This document shows positions 25,856 to 33,216 of a stretch of 33,216 nucleotides of DNA, in pieces. Position numbers and translations under genes: made by a program. Source of the DNA: Microcaldota archaeon (GTDB lineage: Archaea > Micrarchaeota > Micrarchaeia > Micrarchaeales > CABMGC01); the NCBI GenBank assembly GCA_028867145.1, contig JAGWGX010000007.1, forward strand, positions 1-33,216, written 5' to 3'. Under the pieces are notes generated by a model. It was not told where the DNA came from. It saw only the letters and a list, made by a program, of their open reading frames with translations, and made no database searches. Numbering within the stretch: position 1 is the first letter of the stretch; each line of letters opens with the position of its first letter.

Positions 25856-26626
25856 ATGATAATACACAAGGCAATGCCAGAAGTTGGCGAACTTGTCCTC
25901 GTCAGGGTAAAGAAGGTGATGCCCTTTGGGGCATACTGCGAGCTTACCGAGTACAACAACCACGATTCCTATCTCCCAATCAAGGAGGTCGCCTCAGGTT
26001 GGATAAAAAACATCCACGAGTTCATAAAAGAGGGGCAGCGAGACGTCGGAAAGGTCGTCTACATCGACAAGGAGAAGAACTCGATTGATATCTCTCTCAA
26101 GAAGGTCACAAAGAAGGAGGGCAAGGACAAGGTTAATGATGTCAACCTTGAAAAGCGCGCGGAGAATCTTTTCACTCAGGCTCTTGCTGAGGCGGGAATG
26201 AAGGACAAACTTCCTGAATTAATTCCAGAGCTCATAAAGAAGTACCAATCCTACAACGACATAATCAATTTGCTAGTTGACGGCAAGGACCCATTTGAGG
26301 GCCTCAAGATCAATGCGAAGTTTGCGACAGCAATGAAGGAGATTGTCGCAAAGAACATCAAGCCAAAGGTTTACACCGTCTCCTACATCGCGCAGGTCTC
26401 GGTCTACGACACAAAGGCAGGAATCTCGCTCATCAAGAAGGCCTTCACCGCGATAGAAAAGCTGGGAGTCACAGTTCTCTATCTTGGCGCGCCAAGGTAC
26501 AGGATGGTCTCAGAGGACATGAGCTACCCGAAGGCGGAGGAGAGAATCAAACACGCAAATGAGATACTTGAAAAGGAGCTCAAGAACAGCTCAATTGAGA
26601 TAATAAAGGAGAAGATAAATGCGTAG
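25856..26626 (+). CDS. eif2a: Translation initiation factor aIF2 subunit alpha
   Basis: S1 domain PEVGELVLVRVKKVMPFGAYCELTEYNNHDSYLPIKEVASGWIKNIHEFIKEGQRDVGKVVYIDKEKNSIDISLKKVT, and the C-terminal aIF2-alpha domain. Confidence 0.95.
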   Translation: MIIHKAMPEVGELVLVRVKKVMPFGAYCELTEYNNHDSYLPIKEVASGWIKNIHEFIKEGQRDVGKVVYIDKEKNSIDISLKKVTKKEGKDKVNDVNLEKRAENLFTQALAEAGMKDKLPELIPELIKKYQSYNDIINLLVDGKDPFEGLKINAKFATAMKEIVAKNIKPKVYTVSYIAQVSVYDTKAGISLIKKAFTAIEKLGVTVLYLGAPRYRMVSEDMSYPKAEERIKHANEILEKELKNSSIEIIKEKINA

Positions 26627-27389
26627 TTCCAAGATTTACGTGAGCAAGACGCTCAAGCCAAGAAACCCGATACTTTTAGTTGGTCTTCCCGGAATTGGAA
26701 ATGTGGGCAGCCTGGTCGGCGAGCACCTAAAGTCAGAGCTCAGGGCAAAGAAATTCGCAACTCTCTACTCTCCACACTTTCCACACCAAGTAATTATGCT
26801 AAAGTCCGGAGGGATTAGGCTTGTCAGCAACAGATTCTATCTTTGGAAGAATCCTGCAAAAGAAAAAGGAGCAAGGGACATCCTGATTCTTGTCGGCGAT
26901 TTCCAGGCACTCTCATCGGAAGGGCAGTACGAGATCAACGAGAAGATCGTTGAGTTCTTCAAGGGTCTTGGCGGAAAGACAATTTACACGATCGGCGGAT
27001 ACAACACCACAAATCAGTATGTTCAAAACCCAAGGGTGTTTGCGGTTACAACAGACAGGAAGCAGATCCCGCAGCTAAAGGCGGCAAAGATAATCTTTGG
27101 GCAGGCCTCTGGAATGATCTGGGGATCAGCAGGCCTTCTTCTTGCGTTTGCAAAAAAGCACAAGCTCACCGCAACTTGCATAATGGGTGAGACAGGAATG
27201 CTTGAGGTCGACGCGCACGCAGCAAAGGCGGTGCTAGAAATACTTGTGAGACATCTAAAGCTTAAGATAAACCTTGAGAACCTGGAGAAAATCTCACAGG
27301 AGACCGAGAAGATGGTGAAGCAGATGGAGGAGGCGGTCAAAAAAGAGCAGCAGGGCCCGACAAAGGAGCACTTCACCTACATCAGATAA
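26619..27389 (+). CDS. PAC2 family protein (proteasome assembly chaperone-like)
   Basis: NPILLVGLPGIGNVGSLVGEHLKSELRAKKFATLYSPHFPHQVIM...ARDILILVGDFQALSSEGQYEINEKIVEFFKGLGGKTIYTIGGY; follows aIF2-alpha. Confidence 0.9.
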   Translation: MRSSKIYVSKTLKPRNPILLVGLPGIGNVGSLVGEHLKSELRAKKFATLYSPHFPHQVIMLKSGGIRLVSNRFYLWKNPAKEKGARDILILVGDFQALSSEGQYEINEKIVEFFKGLGGKTIYTIGGYNTTNQYVQNPRVFAVTTDRKQIPQLKAAKIIFGQASGMIWGSAGLLLAFAKKHKLTATCIMGETGMLEVDAHAAKAVLEILVRHLKLKINLENLEKISQETEKMVKQMEEAVKKEQQGPTKEHFTYIR

Positions 27390-27422
27390 TCTATTTATAG
27401 CAAAACAGGAATATTCACCCGT

Positions 27423-27495
27423 GCGAGCGTTGTCTAGCCTGGTAGGATCTGGCCTTCCCAAGGCCATGGCCCGGGTTCAAATCCCGGCGCTCGCA
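27423..27495 (+). tRNA. tRNA-Gly (anticodon CCC)
   Basis: GCGAGCG/CGCTCGC acceptor, TGGCC-TTCCCAA-GGCCA anticodon arm, CCGGG-TTCAAAT-CCCGG T arm, discriminator A. Confidence 0.94.
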
Positions 27496-27559
27496 TCTGT
27501 TATAAACGAATCCATAATGCGGCTTTAATAAGCTCCATCCCCCATCGGAATTCGAGAAA

Positions 27560-27859
27560 ATGATTAAGCAAATAGCGCGCGAATTCAAGCTGCTTCCACA
27601 TCTTCTTAGGGGAGGACATCAGCCTTCTAGTTCAGAAGTGGAGAAGTTCTTCTCGAATCCGGAAATAGTATCTATGCAATCCACATGCGCAAAGTGCGAC
27701 ATGCCAATCGAGCTTCTGCGAAGTGCCAAAAACCCAGCGACCCGTTATATCTCCAAAGAACTATGCTATGTAAGCGTCGATCCCAGCAACTTTATTATTT
27801 TGAGAACCACAATGAGGGACGGGTCTTCTCAGGAACGCACTTCTAACATAAGAAACTAA
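27560..27859 (+). CDS. Hypothetical protein with CxxC motif (99 aa)
   Basis: ORF with STCAKCDMPIELL; no family recognised. Confidence 0.5.
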   Translation: MIKQIAREFKLLPHLLRGGHQPSSSEVEKFFSNPEIVSMQSTCAKCDMPIELLRSAKNPATRYISKELCYVSVDPSNFIILRTTMRDGSSQERTSNIRN

Positions 27860-27875
27860 AACAAAAGTTGATTCA

Positions 27876-28313
27876 ATGACCGTTAAATACTGTTCAATTC
27901 CAAGCAAGGAGAGCCTGCAAAGGGACAAATTCCTTGATGTCCTCCAATCGAACCTGATCTCAAAGTCCATGGACTCCTTCAACAAGCTTGTACAAGACAA
28001 GATCCAGGCCCCTGTTGGTGCAATCCACATAAACGAGCTTCTGCGAGACATGGACCGATGGCACACCATAAATCACAGCGTCATCACCACACATTTCATT
28101 CAGGAGCCAAAGGAGTCCCATGTCAAAAATGCGATACTCCTGGGTGCCCAGGCGGTCGAGCTCAAGTTTCAGGGCAAGCTGCCCACATGGGCAGGAAGGC
28201 TAAAGTACAGCAAAAGCCACATCACAACATTTAGCCCCACAGGCGCCATACTCTCCGACACCTCTGGAGTCAGGCTAACCGTGGACGTAAAGGGCTACGC
28301 CCCCCAAACATAG
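27876..28313 (+). CDS. Hypothetical protein (145 aa)
   Basis: ORF in series with its neighbours, no recognised family. Confidence 0.55.
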   Translation: MTVKYCSIPSKESLQRDKFLDVLQSNLISKSMDSFNKLVQDKIQAPVGAIHINELLRDMDRWHTINHSVITTHFIQEPKESHVKNAILLGAQAVELKFQGKLPTWAGRLKYSKSHITTFSPTGAILSDTSGVRLTVDVKGYAPQT

Positions 28314-28398
28314 GTTACAAAACCACAACAATTCTTGGCAAAAACGACTAATAAATCAACCTTTTAAATAAGAAAAACCAAATTTACTTGCTGATATA

Positions 28399-28683
28399 AT
28401 GAGCAACCTTAGAATCATAACTCCTAAAATTGAGAACTCGATGGCCCAGTGCAGCGAGGTGTTCCAGTATATGCACAAGAAATTCGGCATGACTGAGAGC
28501 CTTTTCAAGGATTATGTCAGGATTGACTCCGAAGGCGAAATAAGGGTCAGCCCTCCTACAAATAGGATTGGAAATCCGAAGCTCGCTCAGGCAATCTCAA
28601 TTCCTCTTGCAGTAGTCATCATAAGAGACAGGAAGAGAGAGAAAATTGCAGAGATTGTGAATGCAACATTGCCCAGTGTTTAA
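28399..28683 (+). CDS. Hypothetical protein (94 aa)
   Basis: ATG preceded by AT-rich promoter-like ccttttaaataag; ends next to the following ORF. Confidence 0.55.
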   Translation: MSNLRIITPKIENSMAQCSEVFQYMHKKFGMTESLFKDYVRIDSEGEIRVSPPTNRIGNPKLAQAISIPLAVVIIRDRKREKIAEIVNATLPSV

Positions 28684-28684
28684 G

Positions 28685-28921
28685 ATGTCCGAAAATACCC
28701 GAATTTTCAGCGGAATTTCTCCCTCAAAAGAGCTTGAGGTGCTCGCAGCGGCCGCGAAGATAGGCCAAAGGAGCTTTGGTATCCCCGCGGCAGAGTACTC
28801 GCCTGCAAAGTTAAAGGAGAGCATAAGGGATCGCTCGCTCCACATTCTAATAAGAACTTCATTGTATGATGCCTGCGCCGCAAAGGATGTTGCCTTTAGC
28901 GCACTTATCCTCCCCGATTAA
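28685..28921 (+). CDS. Hypothetical protein (78 aa from internal ATG)
   Basis: ATG at 28685, directly after the previous stop: MSENTRIFSGISPSKELEVLAAAAKIGQRSFGIPAAEYSPAKLKESIRDRSLHILIRTSLYDACAAKDVAFSALILPD. Confidence 0.5.
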   Translation: MSENTRIFSGISPSKELEVLAAAAKIGQRSFGIPAAEYSPAKLKESIRDRSLHILIRTSLYDACAAKDVAFSALILPD

Positions 28922-28930
28922 GCTGGAGAA

Positions 28931-29611
28931 TTAGAACGGCTTGATCCCAAGGACGATAAGAAGGATCATGCTCGCCCCCCATCCTGCAAACGAACAGGCA
29001 AAGTTGGAGGTGAACTTGTTTCCAATCCCCTTTTCCTCAAAGAATCCAAGTATTGAGTCGACAATGTTTCCAAGAAGCCCTGAAATCATCACCACAACCA
29101 AAAGGAACCCGTAGTTTATGGTGCTAGAGAGGCTTATTCCAATAAGCAGAGAGCCCAGCAGCCCTGCCCCAAACCCGAATGCGGTAACTGCGCCTGATGT
29201 TCCCTGCTTTACCTTCCTCATTGTAAGAAGCATCCAAGGCCTGCCGCCAAGCACCCCTATCTCGCTTGAGAACTTGTCTGCGGTGATTGCGGCGACGCTT
29301 GCCACGTACGAAACCAAGAGGAATCCCTGCGGCACCAGGTTCGCCGTCGCGTTGAAGTAGTAGAAGACCACAATTAGGAGGGGTATTATCCCGTTTGCAA
29401 TCACATTGCTGTAGCTTCTTGACCTCTCATAGACCCCAATTGCGCTCTTCCTTTTTATCCCAATCCAGGTAACGATCCCTGACAATATCAAGAACCAGAG
29501 CATCACCAAAAGGAAGAAGGCCCCCTGTGCCCCACCAAAGAAGAAAAGACCTATCCCAAGGGCGAGTGCAACAAGGACTCCTTTCCAATCTAACGTCAGA
29601 AAACTAAACAT
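28931..29611 (-). CDS. DUF92/TMEM19 family integral membrane protein
   Basis: ITADKFSSEIGVLGGRPWMLLTMRKVKQGTSGAVTAFGFGAGLLGSLLIG...GLLGNIVDSILGFFEEKGIGNKFTSNFACSFAGWGAS; multiple TM segments. Confidence 0.8.
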   Translation of the reverse strand: MFSFLTLDWKGVLVALALGIGLFFFGGAQGAFFLLVMLWFLILSGIVTWIGIKRKSAIGVYERSRSYSNVIANGIIPLLIVVFYYFNATANLVPQGFLLVSYVASVAAITADKFSSEIGVLGGRPWMLLTMRKVKQGTSGAVTAFGFGAGLLGSLLIGISLSSTINYGFLLVVVMISGLLGNIVDSILGFFEEKGIGNKFTSNFACSFAGWGASMILLIVLGIKPF

Positions 29612-29684
29612 ATTTTCATTCCATTTTTATGAATTATTCCGCTAATAACAAAGCCTTTTAAACCTTAAATCCACCAATATTCTT

Positions 29685-29760
29685 ACGGGTTCTCTACTGA
29701 GGAAGGGTTTAACTGGTCGCCTTGCCAGTCCATGAAAATGGATTGGCGCTCTTCCTAATT
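29685..29760 (+). ncRNA. Candidate structured small RNA of unknown class
   Basis: TATA-like ccttttaaacc at ~29654-29664. Outer stem AGGAAGGG (29700-29707) / CTCTTCCT (29749-29756). Inner stem TGCCAGTCCAT (29723-29733) / ATGGATTGGCG (29738-29748) with a GAAA tetraloop. Followed by AATTTTC; no ORF covers it. Confidence 0.4.
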
Positions 29761-29841
29761 TTCATCTGTAAATAGCCTTCGCTAACTATATAAGGCTTAT
29801 TTCAAGGCACCTAGAGCTTCCCACCAACCAAAAGTGATATC

Positions 29842-30054
29842 ATGATGACAAACCAGCCAGGAACAGCGAATCTGATGAAGATCGCGCCGAGCACGCTTAG
29901 CACGACTGTAAGGCAGATTGAGCGCCTGAGGCGCGACGGAAAGGACACGGAAGCAGTAAATCTGATACTTAGAACGACAGAGAAGCTATCAAAGGAGCAC
30001 GGCAGCACCTTCAAGGCGGCCCTAATTATTCTAGAACACCTCCCAAGAAGCTAA
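29842..30054 (+). CDS. Hypothetical small helical protein (70 aa)
   Basis: ORF after TATA-like ctatataaggct (~29786-29797); basic/helical TVRQIERLRRDGKDTEAVNLILRTTEKLSKEHGS. Confidence 0.55.
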   Translation: MMTNQPGTANLMKIAPSTLSTTVRQIERLRRDGKDTEAVNLILRTTEKLSKEHGSTFKAALIILEHLPRS

Positions 30055-30100
30055 ACGCTCGCTTAGGCAGGCATATATTTGCCGCTTTCCCACTTCCCTT

Positions 30101-30331
30101 ATGGCGGCATCAAGGATTTCAGCCAAAGCCACTTTCGTCGCCGAGTTTACCCAGGAGGTCTCGCTCATGCTAAGGGGCGGAAGATCAAGCGAGTCTGTTG
30201 TAAGGCTAGTTGACTCCACCTTAAAAGAGATTCAGGGTACACCGAACAAGCCACTCATTGAGGCAATACGCAAGGAGCTATCAATCCAGTTCCCAGAGCT
30301 TCCATGGACATTCAAGGAGCCAAAGCAGTAG
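30101..30331 (+). CDS. Hypothetical small helical protein (76 aa)
   Basis: ORF after AT-rich ggcatatatttgcc; FTQEVSLMLRGGRSSESVVRLVDSTLKEIQ. Confidence 0.5.
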   Translation: MAASRISAKATFVAEFTQEVSLMLRGGRSSESVVRLVDSTLKEIQGTPNKPLIEAIRKELSIQFPELPWTFKEPKQ

Positions 30332-30413
30332 TCACAAAGTAAAAATCGCAATTTCTTGAGAAGGTTTAATATTCTATTTACCCCATTAAACCTAGTTCTA
30401 ATTGTTGATTTTA

Positions 30414-31364
30414 ATGGCAAAGGAAGTGAAGGTAAAAGAGATTGAGGATCTGCCAGGAATTGGCCCTACTTCAGCCCAAAAGCTCCGCGACAACGGCTAT
30501 GACACACTAGACAAGGTAGCATCCGCGCTGGTCGGCGAGCTTGCTGACAAGACCGGAATCTCAACCGAGGTCGCAAAGAAGGCAATCGATGGCGCAAAGG
30601 CCGCAACAACCCTCACATTCCAGACCGGAACAGAGGCATACGATGAGACAAAGTCTCTTGGAAAGATCAGCACTGGCGCAAAGAGCCTGGATGATTTAAT
30701 CGGCGGAGGAGTCGAAGTCAAGGCAATCACTGAGGTCTACGGAAGGTTTGCTTCTGGAAAGTCGCAGATCGGTTTCACGCTTACTGTCAACGCGCAGCTC
30801 CCAAGGGAGAAGGGAGGCCTTGATGGAGCGGTTCTATTCATTGACACGGAAGGAACATTCAGCCCTGAGAGGATCGAGAGCATTGCAAAGGGCGCCGGTC
30901 TTGACCCCAAGCAGGTGCTTGAGAACATCTTCCTGATCAGGGCCCAGACAACTGAGCAGCAGGTTCTTGCCGCGGAGAGGGCGGACAAGCTGATCAAGGA
31001 GAAGAACATCAAGCTTATAGTGGTTGATTCAATCACCTCGCTCTTCAGGGCTGAGTTCCTTGGAAGGGGGACGCTAAACGAGAGGCAGCAAAAGCTCAAC
31101 GCGCACATCCACAGGCTTCAGATGCTAGCTGACACCCACAACATCGCGGTTTACATTACAAACCAGGTCATGGACAATCCGGGTATGCTCTTTGGCGACC
31201 CGACAACACCGATTGGCGGAAACATCCTTGCGCACGCCGCAAAGACAAGGCTCTACACAAGGAAGGGAAAGGAGGACAAGAGGATCGTGAGGCTAGTTGA
31301 TTCTCCAAACATGCCGGAGGGAGAGGCGGTCATTAAGATAACCACGGACGGGATAAAGGACTGA
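30414..31364 (+). CDS. radA: DNA repair and recombination protein RadA
   Basis: HhH domain IEDLPGIGPTSAQKLRDNGYDTLDKVA, Walker A EVYGRFASGKSQIGFTL, VLFIDTEGTFSPERI, KLIVVDSITSLFRAEF, ITNQVMDNPG; ATG at 30414. Confidence 0.97.
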   Translation: MAKEVKVKEIEDLPGIGPTSAQKLRDNGYDTLDKVASALVGELADKTGISTEVAKKAIDGAKAATTLTFQTGTEAYDETKSLGKISTGAKSLDDLIGGGVEVKAITEVYGRFASGKSQIGFTLTVNAQLPREKGGLDGAVLFIDTEGTFSPERIESIAKGAGLDPKQVLENIFLIRAQTTEQQVLAAERADKLIKEKNIKLIVVDSITSLFRAEFLGRGTLNERQQKLNAHIHRLQMLADTHNIAVYITNQVMDNPGMLFGDPTTPIGGNILAHAAKTRLYTRKGKEDKRIVRLVDSPNMPEGEAVIKITTDGIKD

Positions 31365-31368
31365 GTTC

Positions 31369-32154
31369 TTGCTTTTTCTAATCGGCATCGGATTAAACAA
31401 CAGGGATATACCCTACAGCGCAGCGGACGATCTAAGCGGCGCAGATGAGGTTCTTGTGGACCAGTACACCAATTTTATAACTGATGAAGATCTCGCGTGG
31501 ATTACGAGCAAGTTCCAAATTTCTCCAAAGCTTATCCACAGATCAGACCTTGAGGAGAATGCAAAGGTGATGGTCGAGAAGGCCAAAGAAAAAGATATTG
31601 TGCTGTTAGTCTCTGGGGATCCTCTCATTGCCACGACCCACCACACAATTCTGGATCTCGCCGCAAAAAAGGGCGTGGAATACAAAATTTACCACTCCTC
31701 AAACATTTTTTCGGGAGCGATTGGGGAGAGCGGGCTTGACATATACAAGTTCGGGCCTACAACCACCATAACCTTTTGGAGCGAGAAGTACAAACCGACC
31801 TCCTTCATTGATGTTGTCAAGAAGAACTTCGAGAATGGCCAGCACACAATGTGCCTTTGCGACTACCATTACAACGAAAAGAGAAGGATGAAGGTGTCCG
31901 AGGCAATAGAGCTTCTCCATGTAGCCGATGAGACAAAAGGATACGGTTTCATAACTGAGAAGTCAAAGATCTTGGTGCTTGGCGACGTAGGAAAGGACAG
32001 CCAAGAGATAAGGTACCTACAAGTCGGAAAGATAAACAAGGAAGACCTAAGGGCATTTGAGGGAAAAGTGATCACGCTAATTGTTCCAGGGCCAATGAAT
32101 TTTGCGGAAGAGGAAGCGCTTCAAAAGTTTACGGCGCCTACTTCTCAAAATTAA
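31369..32154 (+). CDS. dph5: Diphthine synthase (Dph5)
   Basis: MLFLIGIGLNNRDIPYSAADDLSGADEVLVDQYTN..., VLLVSGDPLIATTHHTILDLAAKKGVEYKIYHSSNIFSGAIGESGLDIYKFGPTTTITFW; TTG start. Confidence 0.95.
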   Translation: MLFLIGIGLNNRDIPYSAADDLSGADEVLVDQYTNFITDEDLAWITSKFQISPKLIHRSDLEENAKVMVEKAKEKDIVLLVSGDPLIATTHHTILDLAAKKGVEYKIYHSSNIFSGAIGESGLDIYKFGPTTTITFWSEKYKPTSFIDVVKKNFENGQHTMCLCDYHYNEKRRMKVSEAIELLHVADETKGYGFITEKSKILVLGDVGKDSQEIRYLQVGKINKEDLRAFEGKVITLIVPGPMNFAEEEALQKFTAPTSQN

Positions 32155-33160
32155 TTATTCTCCTGTCTGCGGTCTCTTGGTTGACTGAAAGAAGAACCGT
32201 CCTGCTGTGGTCATGGCAATCTGTGAACAAGTATCCTGATTCCGCTGCAATCTGCTTTGAAAACTCTACAACTTCTTCAAGTCTTGGCATCTGCTCGTAT
32301 GTAAGGTGCCTATCCTCGCTTCGCGCCCCTCCCACGAAAGAGAATCCCTTTACCTCGACATAATCCGGCTTTCCCTTTGCAATCAGGTCCGCGTATCCCT
32401 TGGCGTCAGTCATGTTGACTCCCTTCACCAAAGTGAGCCTAAACACTCTTCTTGTCTTGAGCTCTGCAAACACCTTGAGGAACTCCTGGAAGTTCTTCCA
32501 TGCATTTAACGTCTTTGCCCTTGCAACAATGTTGTAAACCTCTTCATTTGGCGCCTGTATGGAGACATAGAGCTGCGTTGGCATTACGGTTAGCTTTCTA
32601 AGTGCATTCACCATCGTCCCGTTTGTGACAATAAATGTGCTGATCTTTCTTTTGTGAAATGCTTCAATTAATATGTTCATGTGCGGATAGAAGAATGGCT
32701 CCCCAGTTAGGCTGAGTGCAACGTGTGCAGGATCATTTGCCTCTCTCCACCTTTGCAGGTCGGTCTTCGGGTTCTCCTTGAATCCGCTGATCAGCTTTCG
32801 CTGCTCTAAAATTAATCCATCAACGATTGAATCTGGGTCGTCCCACTTTCCAAGCGCATTGAGCTCGTTCCAGTTTATTCCTACTTCCTCTGGAATTATC
32901 CTCCAGCAAAAACTGCACGAGAGGTTGCAGCCGATTGCAGGAGTTGACTGCATGCACCTCCAGCTTCTAATCCCATAGAACCTGTGCTTGTAGCAGGTCG
33001 CGCCCTCCAGCTGCATGCTGCTTGCGGTGTAGGTGCAGGTCTTCACAGCAGAGTGCCTTCCCACAAAATGATAGCCCTGCCTAGTCATCATCTTCTTTAG
33101 CTCGTCTGGAACCTGCGGAGATGAAGCCGGCATTTGCACCAGCGCCTGCGTGTCGCTCAT
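32138..33160 (-). CDS. twy1: tRNA 4-demethylwyosine synthase Twy1 (radical SAM)
   Basis: CMQSTPAIGCNLSCSFCWRIIPEEVG (CxxxCxxC), ALSLTGEPFFYPHMNILIEAFHKRKISTFIVTNGTM, QLYVSIQAPNEEVY. Confidence 0.95.
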   Translation of the reverse strand: MSDTQALVQMPASSPQVPDELKKMMTRQGYHFVGRHSAVKTCTYTASSMQLEGATCYKHRFYGIRSWRCMQSTPAIGCNLSCSFCWRIIPEEVGINWNELNALGKWDDPDSIVDGLILEQRKLISGFKENPKTDLQRWREANDPAHVALSLTGEPFFYPHMNILIEAFHKRKISTFIVTNGTMVNALRKLTVMPTQLYVSIQAPNEEVYNIVARAKTLNAWKNFQEFLKVFAELKTRRVFRLTLVKGVNMTDAKGYADLIAKGKPDYVEVKGFSFVGGARSEDRHLTYEQMPRLEEVVEFSKQIAAESGYLFTDCHDHSRTVLLSVNQETADRRIINFEK

Positions 33161-33216
33161 TTTAGCACCGAAATAAGGCTATTTGGCAATGAAGATTTAA
33201 TAGGCTCTTCTAGGAG

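Noticed and set aside
28316-28332. ttacaaaaccacaac as a further ORB-flank copy (complement of tgtggttttg)
   Set aside because: Shares only the T-rich flank, lacks the TGGAA core, and is single; likely coincidence.
29685-29760. Assignment of the hairpin RNA as an H/ACA or C/D box guide
   Set aside because: No ACA box at the expected place 3-prime of a two-sided pocket, and no ordered C (RUGAUGA) / D (CUGA) boxes. Left as class unknown.
32138-32154. Overlap of dph5 and twy1 3-prime ends as an antisense regulatory device
   Set aside because: A 17-nt convergent overlap is ordinary in compact genomes.
1-33216. CRISPR array, transposase, integrase or other mobile element
   Set aside because: No regularly spaced repeats and no recognisable mobile-element or Cas protein in any listed ORF.

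Overview
The window is a gene-dense archaeal chromosome segment. The mix of archaeal informational genes with bacterial-type gyrase, plus broken classical operons, suggests a DPANN-like lineage, but this is inference. I could support about 38 CDS and 3 tRNAs. Informational genes: rrp4 (partial)-SBDS-psmA, RNase P Pop5/Rpp30, TFE, GINS, L44e, aIF2-alpha, PAC2. Replication and repair genes: Orc1/Cdc6, an OB-fold SSB, Mre11, a DHH phosphoesterase, GyrA/GyrB, RadA. Others: Mrp/NBP35 ATPase, Bcp peroxiredoxin, a beta-CASP nuclease, ADP-forming acyl-CoA synthetase, prefoldin beta, a cyclic-2,3-DPG-synthetase-like protein, DUF92, Dph5 and Twy1. tRNAs: Lys-CTT, initiator-like Met-CAT, Gly-CCC. The most interesting signal is a candidate replication origin at about 24.9-25.05 kb. 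It has two inverted ORB-like elements (ATTAGTGGAA...GGG) flanking a 73-bp tract of about 77% A+T, directly upstream of a GINS gene, and gene polarity broadly flips there. Other leads are a structured small RNA candidate with its own TATA-like box (~29.69-29.76 kb), a palindromic operator candidate upstream of a wHTH/surface-protein pair, a TFE with a very Lys-rich N-terminal tail, a His/Met- and Cys-cluster membrane protein, and an island of small orphan ORFs. All assignments come from reading the sequence by eye; no database search was run.
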